Origin: Azospirillum oryzae
GTDB taxonomy: Bacteria; Pseudomonadota; Alphaproteobacteria; Azospirillales; Azospirillaceae
Assembly: GCF_008364795.1 (NCBI RefSeq)
Contig: NZ_VTTM01000010.1
Span: 174,165 to 238,164, forward strand
Length of the DNA stretch: 64,000 bases
Direction: 5' to 3'
The translations under genes were made by a program, and so were the position numbers. The notes under the pieces are model-generated. The model had not been told where the DNA came from. It ran no database searches and worked only from the letters and a program-made list of their open reading frames with translations. Below, in pieces: positions 38,122-46,817 of the stretch. Each line of letters begins with the position of its first letter. Position 1 is the first letter of the stretch.

Positions 38122-39162
38122 TCAGCCGATCAGCCGGCTGACCACCTTGGCGGTGTAATCCACCAGCGGAATGATGCGGGCGTAATTGATGCGGGTCGGG
38201 CCGATGACGCCGATGGCCCCGATCACCTGTTCCCGGCTGTTCTGGAAGGGAGAGATGATCATCGAACAGCCGGAATGGCTGAACAGCACATTCTCGGCCC
38301 CGATGAAGATCTGCACGCCGTCGCCGCGTCCGGTGGCGTCCAGCATGCGCAGCATCGTCTCCTTGGTCTCCAGCGCCTCGAACAGGCCGCGCACCCGCTC
38401 CAGGTCGGAGAGCGCAGTGACGTCCTCCAGCAGGCGGGACTGGCCGCGGACGATCAGCTGGCCGGCGTTCGACCCGCCGCTGCCGGCCCAGGTGGCCAGA
38501 CCGGCGGCGACCACCTTGCGTGACAATTCGTCCAGCTGGGTCTTCTGCTGCTCGATCTCCTGCAGCACCTCCTGCCGCGCCTCGTCCAGCGTGCGGCCGG
38601 CGAGCTTGGCGCTGAGGAAGTTCGACACCGTCTGCAGGGTGGAGGTCGGTACCCCCATCGGCACCTCGATCACCCGGTTCTCGACCAGACCGTCCTCGTT
38701 CACCAGGACGACCAGGGCGCGGCCGGGGCCGAGCGACACGAACTCGATGTGCTTCAGCGGCCGGTCGGTCTTGGGCGCCACCACCAGGCCGGCGCAGTGC
38801 GACAGGCCGGACAGCATGGTCGACGCCTCGCCCAGCACGTCGGCGAAGGCGCGGCCGGAGGCGGAGCATTTCGCTTCGATCGAGGCGCGCTCGTCCTCGG
38901 TCAGCGACCCGATCTCCAGCAGGCCGTCGACGAACATGCGCAGGCCGGCGTCGGTCGGGATGCGGCCGGCCGAGGTGTGCGGGGCATAGAGCAGCCCCTG
39001 CTCCTCCAGGTCCGCCATCACGTTGCGGATGGTCGCGGGCGACAAGGCCATGCCAAGCCGCCTGGAGATCGTGCGCGAACCGACCGGCTCGCCGGACGCG
39101 ACATAGGCGTCGACGATCAGCCGGAAAATCTCGCGCGATCGCTGGTTCAGCTCGTTGATCAT
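38122..39162 (-). CDS. hrcA: Heat-inducible transcription repressor HrcA
   Basis: Represses chaperonin genes by binding the CIRCE element. It has 346 residues. The N-terminal winged helix is at 1-75 (INELNQRSREIFRLIVDAY; SPATIRNVMADLEEQGLL), followed by GAF-like and dimerisation domains. ATG at 39162, the normal family start; an in-frame TTG at 39222 is not needed. I see no CIRCE inverted repeat within this window. Confidence 0.96.
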   Translation of the reverse strand: MINELNQRSREIFRLIVDAYVASGEPVGSRTISRRLGMALSPATIRNVMADLEEQGLLYAPHTSAGRIPTDAGLRMFVDGLLEIGSLTEDERASIEAKCSASGRAFADVLGEASTMLSGLSHCAGLVVAPKTDRPLKHIEFVSLGPGRALVVLVNEDGLVENRVIEVPMGVPTSTLQTVSNFLSAKLAGRTLDEARQEVLQEIEQQKTQLDELSRKVVAAGLATWAGSGGSNAGQLIVRGQSRLLEDVTALSDLERVRGLFEALETKETMLRMLDATGRGDGVQIFIGAENVLFSHSGCSMIISPFQNSREQVIGAIGVIGPTRINYARIIPLVDYTAKVVSRLIG

Positions 39163-39320
39163 GGAGGTCGGGCGGTCGGGCTCTGTTCGGGCTGGTCGGC
39201 TGCGGAACGGGAGTTCCGTCAACCGGTCCGAATTTAGGCAGGTCCGACCGCCGAATCAACGTGCGGGGAGAAGAAGCAGAGCAATGGCTTGAAGGTGGCC
39301 TTGCGACCCTATGGCAGCCT

Positions 39321-40067
39321 TTACTGCTCCGCCAGGAAGGCGCGGTACTGCGTGGCGATGGCGCCGACCGCCGCCTCGTACAGCTGCCGGCCATGCTCCG
39401 GGCGGGCGAGGCCGGGGGCGGAGCCGATGCGGCCGTCCGGATAGCGGCGGCGGAAGTCGCGGGCGTCGTGGAAGCCGCCGGCCGGCGCCTGTTCCGGCTC
39501 CAGCGCCGCGGTCTTGATCGAGTCGGGATAGGCGTACTGGGTCAGCGACACCTCGCTGGGGGTGGCGTGCGAGCCTTCCTTGCCCTGGTACAGCTCGCGC
39601 GACAGGCGGGCGACCTCGCCATTCTCCCACCAGCTCGCCAGGGCGCAGCGCAGGTCCGGCGCGTCGCGGCCGCGCAGCGCCCGGTTCTCCGCATGGATCT
39701 CGTAGAAGGCGGCGCGGACGGTGGCGATGTTGCCGCCATGGCCGTTGACGAAGAAGAAGCGCTCGAACCCGTGTTCGGCCAGCGAGCCGACATAGTCGCG
39801 CAGCAGGGCGATCAGCGTCGACGGCTTCAGCGTCATCGAACCGGGGAATTCCATGTGGTGGACGGCCATGCCGACCGGGATGGTCGGGCCGACCAGCGCG
39901 CCGGTGGCGTCGCCGACGCCCTTGGCGATGACCTCGGCACAGATGGCGTCGGTGCCGACCAGCCCGTTCGGCCCATGCTGCTCGGTCGAGCCGATCGGCA
40001 TGATGATGCCCTTGGAGGTCTTGAGGTAGGTTTCGACCTCGGCCCAGGTGCTCAGGTGAAGCTGCAC
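39321..40067 (-). CDS. Creatininase-family amidohydrolase
   Basis: A 248-residue cytosolic metalloenzyme. It has PIGSTEQHGPNG near residue 24, H and D metal ligands in VGTDAICAEV, and FFFVNGHGGNIATV near 104. The family contains creatininase and MftE/ArfB-type peptide or formamide hydrolases; nothing nearby indicates which. Start GTG at 40067 with AAGGA 9 bases upstream. Confidence 0.9.
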   Translation of the reverse strand: MQLHLSTWAEVETYLKTSKGIIMPIGSTEQHGPNGLVGTDAICAEVIAKGVGDATGALVGPTIPVGMAVHHMEFPGSMTLKPSTLIALLRDYVGSLAEHGFERFFFVNGHGGNIATVRAAFYEIHAENRALRGRDAPDLRCALASWWENGEVARLSRELYQGKEGSHATPSEVSLTQYAYPDSIKTAALEPEQAPAGGFHDARDFRRRYPDGRIGSAPGLARPEHGRQLYEAAVGAIATQYRAFLAEQ

Positions 40068-40273
40068 GGTGGCGGATCCTTTTCGACGATGCGTGCCGGA
40101 AATGCGTTTGCCCTCATGTTAGGCGCCCGGACGGCCGCGACAACCGCTCCCTGCGCCGGGCGGGCATGAACGAGCTGTCGGACGGGCGGCACTCATCCCG
40201 TGCTGGCGCAATGGTCCTGCGGTGACTACACTCGCGTGCAATTTGCCCGGATGGGCGTCTGTTTCGGGGTGCG

Positions 40274-41809
40274 GTGGTGGTTGCGCGCGTCAACACGGTG
40301 GCGTTCCAGGGCATCGAGGTGCTGGGGATCGACGTCCAGGTCCAGATGTCCGGCGGAATCGTCGCCTTCACCGTCGTCGGCCTGCCCGACAAGGCGGTGG
40401 GCGAAAGCCGGGAGCGGGTGCGCGCCGCGCTGCACGCGCTGGGGCTGGCTCTGCCGGCCAAGCGCATCACCGTCAACCTCGCCCCCGCCGACGTGCTGAA
40501 GGAGGGCAGCCATTTCGACCTGCCGATCGCGCTCGGCCTGCTGACGGTGATGGGGGTTCTGCCGGATGCGGAGATCGCCCGCTACGTGGCGCTCGGCGAA
40601 CTGGCGCTGGACGGTGCGCTGACTCCGGTGGCCGGCGTGCTGCCCGCCGCCATCGACGCGCTGGCCAACGACCGCGGCCTGATCTGCCCGGCGGCTTGCG
40701 GCGGCGAGGCGGCCTGGGCCGGTCCCGACCTGGACGTGCTGGCGCCGGCCAACCTGCTGGCCCTCATCAACCATTTCAAGGGCACCCAGGTGCTGACCCC
40801 GCCCAAGCCGCGGCTGCAGGAACAGGACGCGCCGCCGCCCGACCTGCGCGACGTGAAGGGCAACGAGACCGCCAAGCGCGCGCTGGAGGTTGCCGCCGCC
40901 GGATCGCACAACCTGCTGATGATCGGGCCGCCCGGCTCCGGCAAGTCGATGCTGGCCGCCCGGCTGCCCGGCCTGCTGCCGCCCCTCGACCCGGCGGAGG
41001 CGCTGGAGGTGTCGATGATCCATAGCGTCGGCGGGCTGCTGGAGGGCGGTCGCCTGCTGCGCCAGCGCCCCTACCGCGCGCCGCACCAGTCGGCCAGCCT
41101 GCCGGCGCTGGTCGGCGGCGGAACGCGGGCCAAGCCGGGGGAGATCTCCCTGGCGCACCAGGGCGTTCTCTTCCTCGACGAACTGCCGGAGTTTCCCCGC
41201 GCCCTGCTGGAGGCGCTGCGCCAGCCGCTGGAAACCGGAAAGGCGGTGGTCAGCCGCGCCAACCACCATGTGACTTATCCGGCCCGTGTGCAGCTGGTGG
41301 CGGCGATGAACCCCTGCCGCTGCGGCCATCTCGACGACGCCTCGCTCGCTTGCGCGCGAGCGCCGAAATGCGCAGCGGATTATCAATCTAAAATTAGTGG
41401 GCCGCTGTTCGACCGTATCGACCTGCACATCGACGTGCCGGCGGTCAGCCCGGCCGACCTCAGCCTGCCGCCGCCGGCGGAGGGCAGCGCCGACATCGCC
41501 GCCCGCGTCGCCGTCGCCCGCGCCATCCAGGCGGAACGCTATGGCGGCTTCGGTCCTTACCCGGCCGGGCGGGCTGTGCGGACGAACGCCGAGGCCGATG
41601 GCGAACTGCTTGAGAAGGTCGCGTCCCCCGACGCCCCCGGCCGCGCTCTTCTGACCGAGGCGGCGGAACGGCTGAAGCTGTCCGCACGCGGTTACCACCG
41701 GGTGATGCGGGTGGGGCGGACTCTGGCCGATCTGGATGGGGTCGAGGGGGTCAGGCGCCGCCATATCGCCGAGGCGCTGAGCTACCGGCGGATCGCGCCG
41801 GGGCGTTGA
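40274..41809 (+). CDS. comM: ComM/YifB-type AAA+ (Mg-chelatase-like) ATPase
   Basis: Hexameric helicase promoting branch migration during natural transformation in other bacteria. It has 511 residues. The N-terminal ChlI/Lon-type domain (GLPDKAVGESRERVRAAL) is followed by Walker A GPPGSGKS near residue 217, Walker B LFLDELPEF and the four-cysteine NPCRCGHLDD...CARAPKC zinc region near 340-362. The start is GTG GTG at 40274. Full length. Confidence 0.95.
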   Translation: MVVARVNTVAFQGIEVLGIDVQVQMSGGIVAFTVVGLPDKAVGESRERVRAALHALGLALPAKRITVNLAPADVLKEGSHFDLPIALGLLTVMGVLPDAEIARYVALGELALDGALTPVAGVLPAAIDALANDRGLICPAACGGEAAWAGPDLDVLAPANLLALINHFKGTQVLTPPKPRLQEQDAPPPDLRDVKGNETAKRALEVAAAGSHNLLMIGPPGSGKSMLAARLPGLLPPLDPAEALEVSMIHSVGGLLEGGRLLRQRPYRAPHQSASLPALVGGGTRAKPGEISLAHQGVLFLDELPEFPRALLEALRQPLETGKAVVSRANHHVTYPARVQLVAAMNPCRCGHLDDASLACARAPKCAADYQSKISGPLFDRIDLHIDVPAVSPADLSLPPPAEGSADIAARVAVARAIQAERYGGFGPYPAGRAVRTNAEADGELLEKVASPDAPGRALLTEAAERLKLSARGYHRVMRVGRTLADLDGVEGVRRRHIAEALSYRRIAPGR

Positions 41810-41832
41810 GGGGGCACCCGTAGGCGACGCCT

Positions 41833-43371
41833 TCACGGCCCCTCGAACACCGGCGGCTTGGCCGCCCCCGGACAGACGGTCGCCGGCACCGTCTCCTGCT
41901 CCACGAAGGTCACGGCGGCGGCCATGGCGCAGTCCTCGCTGGAGGTCACGATGTGGCTGGCGGCGCGGAAGACCAGATGGCGGCTCTTCGGCAGGGTAGC
42001 GGCGGCACGGTCGCCCCAGTCCGGCGGGGTGACGGGGTCGTAGGCGCCTGACAGCAGCAGCACCGGCACCGGGCTGGCGACCGGCAGGCGCTCGGCCGGT
42101 TCCTGGTGGCCGGCGGGCCAGAGACGGCAGACGCGCCGGCCCGGATCGTCGGCGGCGACAAGCCCGTAGGGGGCATAGCGGCTGGCGTTGTCGGCGCGCT
42201 TCTGCGGGTCGGCGGTGTTGACCGACTCGCGGCATTCGACCGAAAAGGCCAGCCCGTCGGCGACCTCCGGATCGCCCAGCCAGTTGGTCGGCGCCCATTC
42301 GGCCAGGGTGGCGTATTGGCCGCGGATGGCGCGGTCGAGCATGATCGGCAATGCCGGCACCGCTTCGCCGACCGCCATCGCCTCCAACCCGGCGGCGATG
42401 ATCGCTCCGCCGGTCAGCCGCAGGGCACGGCGCGTTTCATGATCGCCGACGACGATGTCGACGGGGTTGCGGTCCAGCCGTTCGACCAGGGAGAGGAAGC
42501 GCTTCTCCAGGTCGGGAAAGGCGGAGCGGCAGCTCCGGTTGGCGGCGCAGTCGTCGAACAGCCGGCGGTAAGTTCGCTGGGCCAGCCCGGCCATCTCCTC
42601 CTGCGCGTTGACGTCGGGCGGATAGATGCTGTCGAACACGACGGTGCGGACGCGGCCGCCCTGCCGCCGCAGGATCTCCAGCCCGACGCGCGTGCCGTAG
42701 GACACCGCGAACAGATTCACCCGTTGGGCGCCCAACGCGGTGGCGATGTCCAGGGCATCCTCCGCCGCGACCGGGGAGGAGAACTGGGTGGTGTCCAGCT
42801 CGGCCGCCTGCTGCCGCGCGACGCAGGCGCTGATTGCGGACCGTTCCTCCGCCGCCCGCTGTTCGCGCGTCTGCGGCCGGGTGCCGCGGGTGGCGCCGAC
42901 GGCGTCCAACTCCGGGCAATCGGTATCCGGCTCCGCCCGGCCGACGCCGCGCGGATCGAACAGGATCAGGTTGCGGGTGCGGCGGAAGGGGGCCGACAGC
43001 TCCCACCACACCTCCATCCGCTCTTCCGTCGCCTCGCCGGTGCCGAAGGGGGAGGCGCCGGGACCACCCTCCAGAAACAGCACCGGGTCCGGGTCGGGCT
43101 GGCGTGCGGTGCTGAGCAGCACGGCGACCGGCAGGCGCAGGCTGCGGCTGTTGGCGCGGTCGCGCCGTTCCGGCACCGCCACCGTCCCGCACAGCGCCGC
43201 TTCTCCATCGGGAACGGTGAACCAGCAGGGGCCAGGGGTGAAGCGCGCCTCCGCCGCCGCGGGCAGGACCCACAGCATTCCCATCACCACGGCGGCCGCC
43301 GCGAGCGCAGCCCGCAGCTTGCGGGCGGAGCGCACCGCTGTCGGCCATGCGGGAGAGGGGAGGATGGACAC
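41833..43371 (-). CDS. Secreted alpha/beta hydrolase, TAP-like peptidase (S33)
   Basis: A 512-residue protein. The signal peptide KLRAALAAAAVVMGMLWVLP ends near AAAEA. The alpha/beta-hydrolase core has the oxyanion loop FLEGGPGASPF, nucleophile elbow FAVSYGTRVGLE (Ala replaces the first Gly of GxSxG), acid in LLSGAYDPVTPP and His in RAASHIVTSS. Similar to tripeptidyl aminopeptidases and proline iminopeptidases. The start is uncertain: GTG at 43371 is chosen, GTG at 43335 is possible. It converges on comM. Confidence 0.85.
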   Translation of the reverse strand: MSILPSPAWPTAVRSARKLRAALAAAAVVMGMLWVLPAAAEARFTPGPCWFTVPDGEAALCGTVAVPERRDRANSRSLRLPVAVLLSTARQPDPDPVLFLEGGPGASPFGTGEATEERMEVWWELSAPFRRTRNLILFDPRGVGRAEPDTDCPELDAVGATRGTRPQTREQRAAEERSAISACVARQQAAELDTTQFSSPVAAEDALDIATALGAQRVNLFAVSYGTRVGLEILRRQGGRVRTVVFDSIYPPDVNAQEEMAGLAQRTYRRLFDDCAANRSCRSAFPDLEKRFLSLVERLDRNPVDIVVGDHETRRALRLTGGAIIAAGLEAMAVGEAVPALPIMLDRAIRGQYATLAEWAPTNWLGDPEVADGLAFSVECRESVNTADPQKRADNASRYAPYGLVAADDPGRRVCRLWPAGHQEPAERLPVASPVPVLLLSGAYDPVTPPDWGDRAAATLPKSRHLVFRAASHIVTSSEDCAMAAAVTFVEQETVPATVCPGAAKPPVFEGP

Positions 43372-43573
43372 GGACGGACGACCTGAACCTGATGGATGGA
43401 GTACCGCGGACGGCCTTGGGCGGCGGCTTTGTGTTTGACCGAGCGACCTTCGCTTGTCCAGAGGCGCCCGGCGCCATCCCGACGGATAGCCGAACGGCGG
43501 CAAAACGGCGGCTGAGTGATGCCGAATTGCAACAGGCGTGCGGCAAAGATCACGCCATTGCCGGACGGACGGG

Positions 43574-43603
43574 TTGACGGAACACATCCGCACGCGGAAT
43601 TAT
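43574..43603 (+). promoter_or_regulatory. Promoter of the small-gene cluster
   Basis: TTGACG (43574-43579), 18-base spacer, AATTAT (43598-43603), 51 bases before the ATG at 43655. Confidence 0.5.
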
Positions 43604-43654
43604 TTCGCCACCAGAGGCCCGACGGACGGTGCCTCTCTTTCTCAGGAGCAGATC

Positions 43655-43879
43655 ATGCCGACCTTATGGACGGCGATGCGGAGCCGCTGGCTCGATTCCG
43701 GGGCATCCTCCGGACCGGGCCGATTGTGCGACCACCTGCGGCGCGACGTCGGACTGGCGGACGGGGAGGCCGTGGATGGAGAAGAGCCTCCGCTCGGCCG
43801 TCGTCTTCCGCCTTTTCACATCCGCGATCGGAACCTATCGGACGCGCGGACATTTTTGACCTTGCAACCGTATCGCTGA
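43655..43879 (+). CDS. Small DUF1127-like protein
   Basis: A 74-residue protein with AGGAG ideally placed before the ATG. The segment LCDHLRRDVGLADGEA resembles the RDIGL core of DUF1127 proteins, small Arg-rich proteins linked to phosphate and RNA metabolism in alphaproteobacteria. The match is by eye and partial. Promoter and ribosome binding site support a real gene. Confidence 0.6.
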   Translation: MPTLWTAMRSRWLDSGASSGPGRLCDHLRRDVGLADGEAVDGEEPPLGRRLPPFHIRDRNLSDARTFLTLQPYR

Positions 43880-43940
43880 CCGGCGATACCGGATCCGCCG
43901 GCCTCTCACGCCGGCATCACTCAACCCCTGGAGAGTATCG

Positions 43941-44141
43941 ATGAAAGCCATCGTAACCACCGCCTGGACTCGCCGATCGGGCGACCCGGCCATCACCGCC
44001 GCCAATTGGGCCGCCCATATGGCCGCCAATCATGCCCAGCCGGCCCGACTTCTTCCTGCACCCTTCGAACGTGAATTCCGGATATCGAGAGGATCCCATG
44101 TGTGTCTTTCTGGGTTTTTGCGGTCACCGTCTCTTCGTTGA
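43941..44141 (+). CDS. Small hypothetical protein
   Basis: A 66-residue reading frame with GGAGAG 6 bases before the ATG. The Ala/His-rich middle is ITAANWAAHMAANHA. Its last 15 codons overlap the start of the next small frame, so the true end or reality of one of the two is in doubt. Family not recognised. Confidence 0.4.
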   Translation: MKAIVTTAWTRRSGDPAITAANWAAHMAANHAQPARLLPAPFEREFRISRGSHVCLSGFLRSPSLR

Positions 44142-44274
44142 ACACGCCCGCTGGGCATCGCCGGCCGGGTCCTTCGACCTGCGGCGTGAAAACGGGGAAG
44201 TCATCCTATGGCTTGGACGCCTGAACATCATCTACACACCGGCCCGTTGGGGACCACCCTCCCGCGCTGCATAG
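44098..44274 (+). CDS. Small hypothetical protein
   Basis: A 58-residue frame with GAGAGG before the ATG. The sequence has an alternating hydrophobic pattern (GEVILWLGRLNIIYTPAR) that looks like a folded beta-rich mini-protein. It overlaps the previous frame by 44 bases and ends 26 bases before the MarR gene. Family not recognised. Confidence 0.5.
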   Translation: MCVFLGFCGHRLFVEHARWASPAGSFDLRRENGEVILWLGRLNIIYTPARWGPPSRAA

Positions 44275-44300
44275 CGCGCGGCGCCGCGGAGACCTGCTGA

Positions 44301-44675
44301 ATGCCGGCCCGCGTTCGCCATGACGAGGTCCTTACCGTCGTCCAGGTGCTTGAGGCGTTCCGCAAGCTCGACCCCGACCTGCCCATCCAGTATGCGCTGA
44401 GTTTCATGACCATCGCGCAGAGCGAAGGCATCTCCATCGGCGAACTGGCGGAACGCCTGGGCATCGCCCAATCCTCCGCGTCGCGCAACGTCGCGGCGCT
44501 CAGCCGCTGGCACAGCTTCGGCAAGGCCGGCCTCGATCTGGTGCAGGCGCAGGAAGACCCCCGCGAGCGCCGCCGCAAGATCGTCACCCTGACCGACAAG
44601 GGCCGAGAGTTCCTGGACGCGCTGCGCGCCATCGTGAACCCGCCCGAGCAGCGCCGCGCCGCCAAGACAGCCTGA
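44301..44675 (+). CDS. MarR-family winged-helix regulator
   Basis: A 124-residue protein. The core is QYALSFMTIAQSEGISIGEL, then the helix-turn-helix ERLGIAQSSASRNVAALSRW and wing DPRERRRKIVTLTDKGREFL. ATG with GGAG upstream. The length is short for MarR because the N-terminal dimerisation helix is abbreviated. Target unknown; likely cotranscribed with the small genes upstream. Confidence 0.85.
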   Translation: MPARVRHDEVLTVVQVLEAFRKLDPDLPIQYALSFMTIAQSEGISIGELAERLGIAQSSASRNVAALSRWHSFGKAGLDLVQAQEDPRERRRKIVTLTDKGREFLDALRAIVNPPEQRRAAKTA

Positions 44676-44684
44676 TTTTTATCG

Positions 44685-45350
44685 TCAAGCGATCCCGTTC
44701 AGCGCCGTGCGCAGCATTCCCACCAGCGTGCGCACCGCCAGTTCCTGCCGCTCCAGCGCCAGACCGCCGAAGCGTCGCAATTCCTTGGCTCGTTCCGGCA
44801 GCGGCGGCATGTGGAAGAAGCCGTAGGGGATATCCAGGTCGGCGCTCTCGATGATGTGGCGCGCCCGGTAGAACAGGTGGTTGCCGAGGAAGCCGCCGGA
44901 GAAATCGCCGAAGGTCACCGGCAGCCCGGCCATCGACAATTCCCGTATCACCCGCGGAACCGGCAGGGTGCTGCCATAGGCGGTCGGCCCGTCGGGGACG
45001 ATGTCGGCGTGTTCGCGCACCGTGCCGGCCGCATCGGGCAGCGGGCTTTCGTCGCGGTTCCAGGCCAGCCGCTCCAGCCGGATGTAATCGCTCGACTCGA
45101 GGTAGGCGAAGCCGAGCGCCGCCAGTGGCCGGTGTTCCGCCAGCAGCTCGGCGAAGGCTTCGCCGCAGGCGTCATAGAGAGGGGGCAGGGTGGCGGTGAC
45201 GACCCCCGGCTCTCCCGACAGCCGGTCCATCAGCAGGCCGGTCGGATCGGCTGCCCAGGGGTGAGGGACCGGATCGAGGTCCGGCTCGCCGTCCGGGAGG
45301 GTCCCGAACGGCGCGAAGCCGGTGAGCAGGATGGGGGCCGTCACGGGCAA
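44685..45350 (-). CDS. Pyroglutamyl-peptidase I (C15) homologue lacking the catalytic cysteine
   Basis: A 221-residue protein with the C15 fold: ILLTGFAPFG at the start, the catalytic Glu93 in YIRLERLAWN and His180 in YGFFHMPPLP. The nucleophile position, normally the Cys of an AGTxVCNH motif, reads SGGFLGNH, so Gly156 replaces Cys. It is therefore unlikely to be a cysteine peptidase. The start is TTG at 45350 with AAGGA upstream inside a tandem repeat. It follows trpS directly on the same strand. Confidence 0.82.
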   Translation of the reverse strand: MPVTAPILLTGFAPFGTLPDGEPDLDPVPHPWAADPTGLLMDRLSGEPGVVTATLPPLYDACGEAFAELLAEHRPLAALGFAYLESSDYIRLERLAWNRDESPLPDAAGTVREHADIVPDGPTAYGSTLPVPRVIRELSMAGLPVTFGDFSGGFLGNHLFYRARHIIESADLDIPYGFFHMPPLPERAKELRRFGGLALERQELAVRTLVGMLRTALNGIA

Positions 45351-45351
45351 G

Positions 45352-45379
45352 ACATCCTTACGGTCACATCCTTACGGCC
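45352..45379. repeat. 14-base tandem repeat at the trpS/C15 junction
   Basis: ACATCCTTACGGTC (45352-45365) and ACATCCTTACGGCC (45366-45379) on the plus strand, 13 of 14 bases alike. On the minus strand one copy contains the trpS stop codon and the other the ribosome binding site of the downstream gene. Confidence 0.85.
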
Positions 45380-46370
45380 GCAGCAGGCCGATGATGTCCT
45401 TCACGTCGTTCAGGTTCTTCTCCGCGATGGCGGCGGCGCGCTCGCCGCCCTTCTTCAGCAGCCGGTCGATCTCCGCCTTGTCGGCCAGCAGCTCCTTCAT
45501 GCGGGTGGTGATCGGCGCCAGCTTGTCCACCGACAGGTCGACCAGCGACTTCTTGAAGTCGGAGAACTGGGATCCTGCGAACTGCGCCAGCACCTGCTCG
45601 CGCGACTGGCTGGCCAGCGCGCCATAGATGGTGACGAGGTTGTCGGCCTCCGGGCGGGCCTCCAGCTCGGTCACGGTTTCCGGCAGGGGCTCCGGGTCGG
45701 TCTTGGCCTTGCGGATCTTCTGCGCGATGGTGTCGGCGTCGTCGGTCATGTTGATGCGCGAATATTCGGACTCGTCCGACTTCGACATCTTCTTCTTGCC
45801 GTCGCGCAGGCTCATCACCCGCGTCGCCTCGCCCAGGATCTGCGGCTCCGGCAGCGGGAAGAACTCGGTCTCATAGCGGCGGTTGAAGGCGCCGGCGATG
45901 TCGCGCGCCAGTTCCAGATGCTGCTTCTGGTCCTCGCCCACCGGCACATGGGTGGCCTTGTACAGCAGGATGTCGGCGGCCATCAGCGTCGGGTAGGCGT
46001 ACAGGCCCAGATTGGCCATGTCCTTCTGCTTGCCCGCCTTTTCCTTGAACTGCGTCATGCGGTTCAGCCAGCCCAGCGGCGTGTGGCAGGACAGGATCCA
46101 GCCAAGCTCTGCATGGCCCGACACGACCGACTGGTTGAACAGGATGTTCTTGTCCGGGTCGATGCCGGCGGCGATGTAGGCCGCGGTGACCTCGCGGATG
46201 TTGTTGCGCAGGACCTCGGGGTCCTGGTCGATCGTCAGCGCGTGCAGGTCGACGACGCAGAAGATGCACTCGTAGCTGTTCTGCAGATCCACCCAGTTGC
46301 GCAGCGCCCCCAGATAGTTGCCGAGGTGAAGCTGCCGGGTCGGCTGCATGCCGGAGAAAATGCGGTTCAC
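45372..46370 (-). CDS. trpS: Tryptophanyl-tRNA synthetase
   Basis: Class I aminoacyl-tRNA synthetase, 332 residues. The HIGH-type motif is in GMQPTRQLHLGNYLGAL, KMSKS in GKKKMSKSDES, and GEDQKQHLELARDIA is conserved. Start GTG at 46370 giving VNRIFSGMQPT; the ribosome binding site is weak. Followed on the same strand by the C15 homologue. Confidence 0.97.
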   Translation of the reverse strand: MNRIFSGMQPTRQLHLGNYLGALRNWVDLQNSYECIFCVVDLHALTIDQDPEVLRNNIREVTAAYIAAGIDPDKNILFNQSVVSGHAELGWILSCHTPLGWLNRMTQFKEKAGKQKDMANLGLYAYPTLMAADILLYKATHVPVGEDQKQHLELARDIAGAFNRRYETEFFPLPEPQILGEATRVMSLRDGKKKMSKSDESEYSRINMTDDADTIAQKIRKAKTDPEPLPETVTELEARPEADNLVTIYGALASQSREQVLAQFAGSQFSDFKKSLVDLSVDKLAPITTRMKELLADKAEIDRLLKKGGERAAAIAEKNLNDVKDIIGLLRP

Positions 46371-46527
46371 GGGTGGTCTCGCTCGAAAACTCTGGGAGGC
46401 GGCAGTTATCGCCCCCCGAAGTCCGCCGGTCAAGGCACGGCGCGCTCACGGCTGGCGTCCCGCGCGCATCGTCGCGGACGGGTGGTCCCGGTTGTATTGA
46501 ATGCGCTTGTGTGCTACCGCCGCGTTT

Positions 46528-46567
46528 GTGTGGTTGGGAGGGGGCGGACCCGCCGCCCCCGCCACAC
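46528..46567 (+). ncRNA. Nested hairpin, possible small RNA 5' structure
   Basis: GTGTGG (46528-46533) pairs with CCACAC (46562-46567), enclosing GGGGGCGG-ACCCG-CCGCCCCC (46540-46560, perfect 8 bp). Confidence 0.4.
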
Positions 46568-46583
46568 GAGAAGGAGAAGAAGG

Positions 46584-46727
46584 ATGAAGCAGATCCTTAC
46601 CCTTCTGGTCCTTGTCCCAAATCCATTTACTGGGAGATCATCAAGCGTCTGCTTGAACTCTGCCAGGGCTAAGGCTGGACCAGGGAGCGGCGGGATAGCA
46701 GCCCGTCGCTCCCACAGTTCAAGGTAA
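46584..46727 (+). CDS. Possible 47-residue small protein
   Basis: The ATG at 46584 is preceded by AAGGAGAAGAAGG, an excellent ribosome binding site. The frame encodes MKQILTLLVLVPNPFTG followed by a basic, Ser-rich end. A different frame ending at 46672 has a more protein-like end (SIYWEIIKRLLELCQG) but no clear start. The C-terminal half lies over the terminal hairpin, which argues against it. Confidence 0.3.
   Translation: MKQILTLLVLVPNPFTGRSSSVCLNSARAKAGPGSGGIAARRSHSSR
46683..46713. terminator. Strong hairpin in the gshB-trpS spacer
   Basis: GGGAGCGGCGGG/CCCGTCGCTCCC, 12 pairs with one G-T, 7-base loop. It has no T-run on either strand. It may end gshB transcription from the minus strand or the putative plus-strand small transcript. 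Confidence 0.45.
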
Positions 46728-46817
46728 TATCAACCCCCATGCCCTGCAAGGGTATGCGGGCCTCCGCTTCCCGAAAAGATTGCACAACACCCCGTAACGC
46801 TCCCGCGCGTCGTATCC

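Larger units (their letters stand above)
46371..46817. other. Unexplained structured region between gshB and trpS
   Basis: A 447-base spacer. On the plus strand it has a nested hairpin (46528-46567), a purine-rich stretch with a strong ribosome binding site and a short frame (46584-46727), and a second perfect hairpin (46683-46713). I could not find a convincing promoter. It could be a small RNA, a small gene, or the trpS leader read on the other strand. Confidence 0.5.

Noticed and set aside
39163..39320. CIRCE element upstream of hrcA
   Set aside because: No TTAGCACTC-9-GAGTGCTAA-like inverted repeat is present.
46490..46520. Promoter for a small transcript before 46,528
   Set aside because: TTGTAT and GCTACC are only 15 bases apart; no acceptable -35/-10 pair found.
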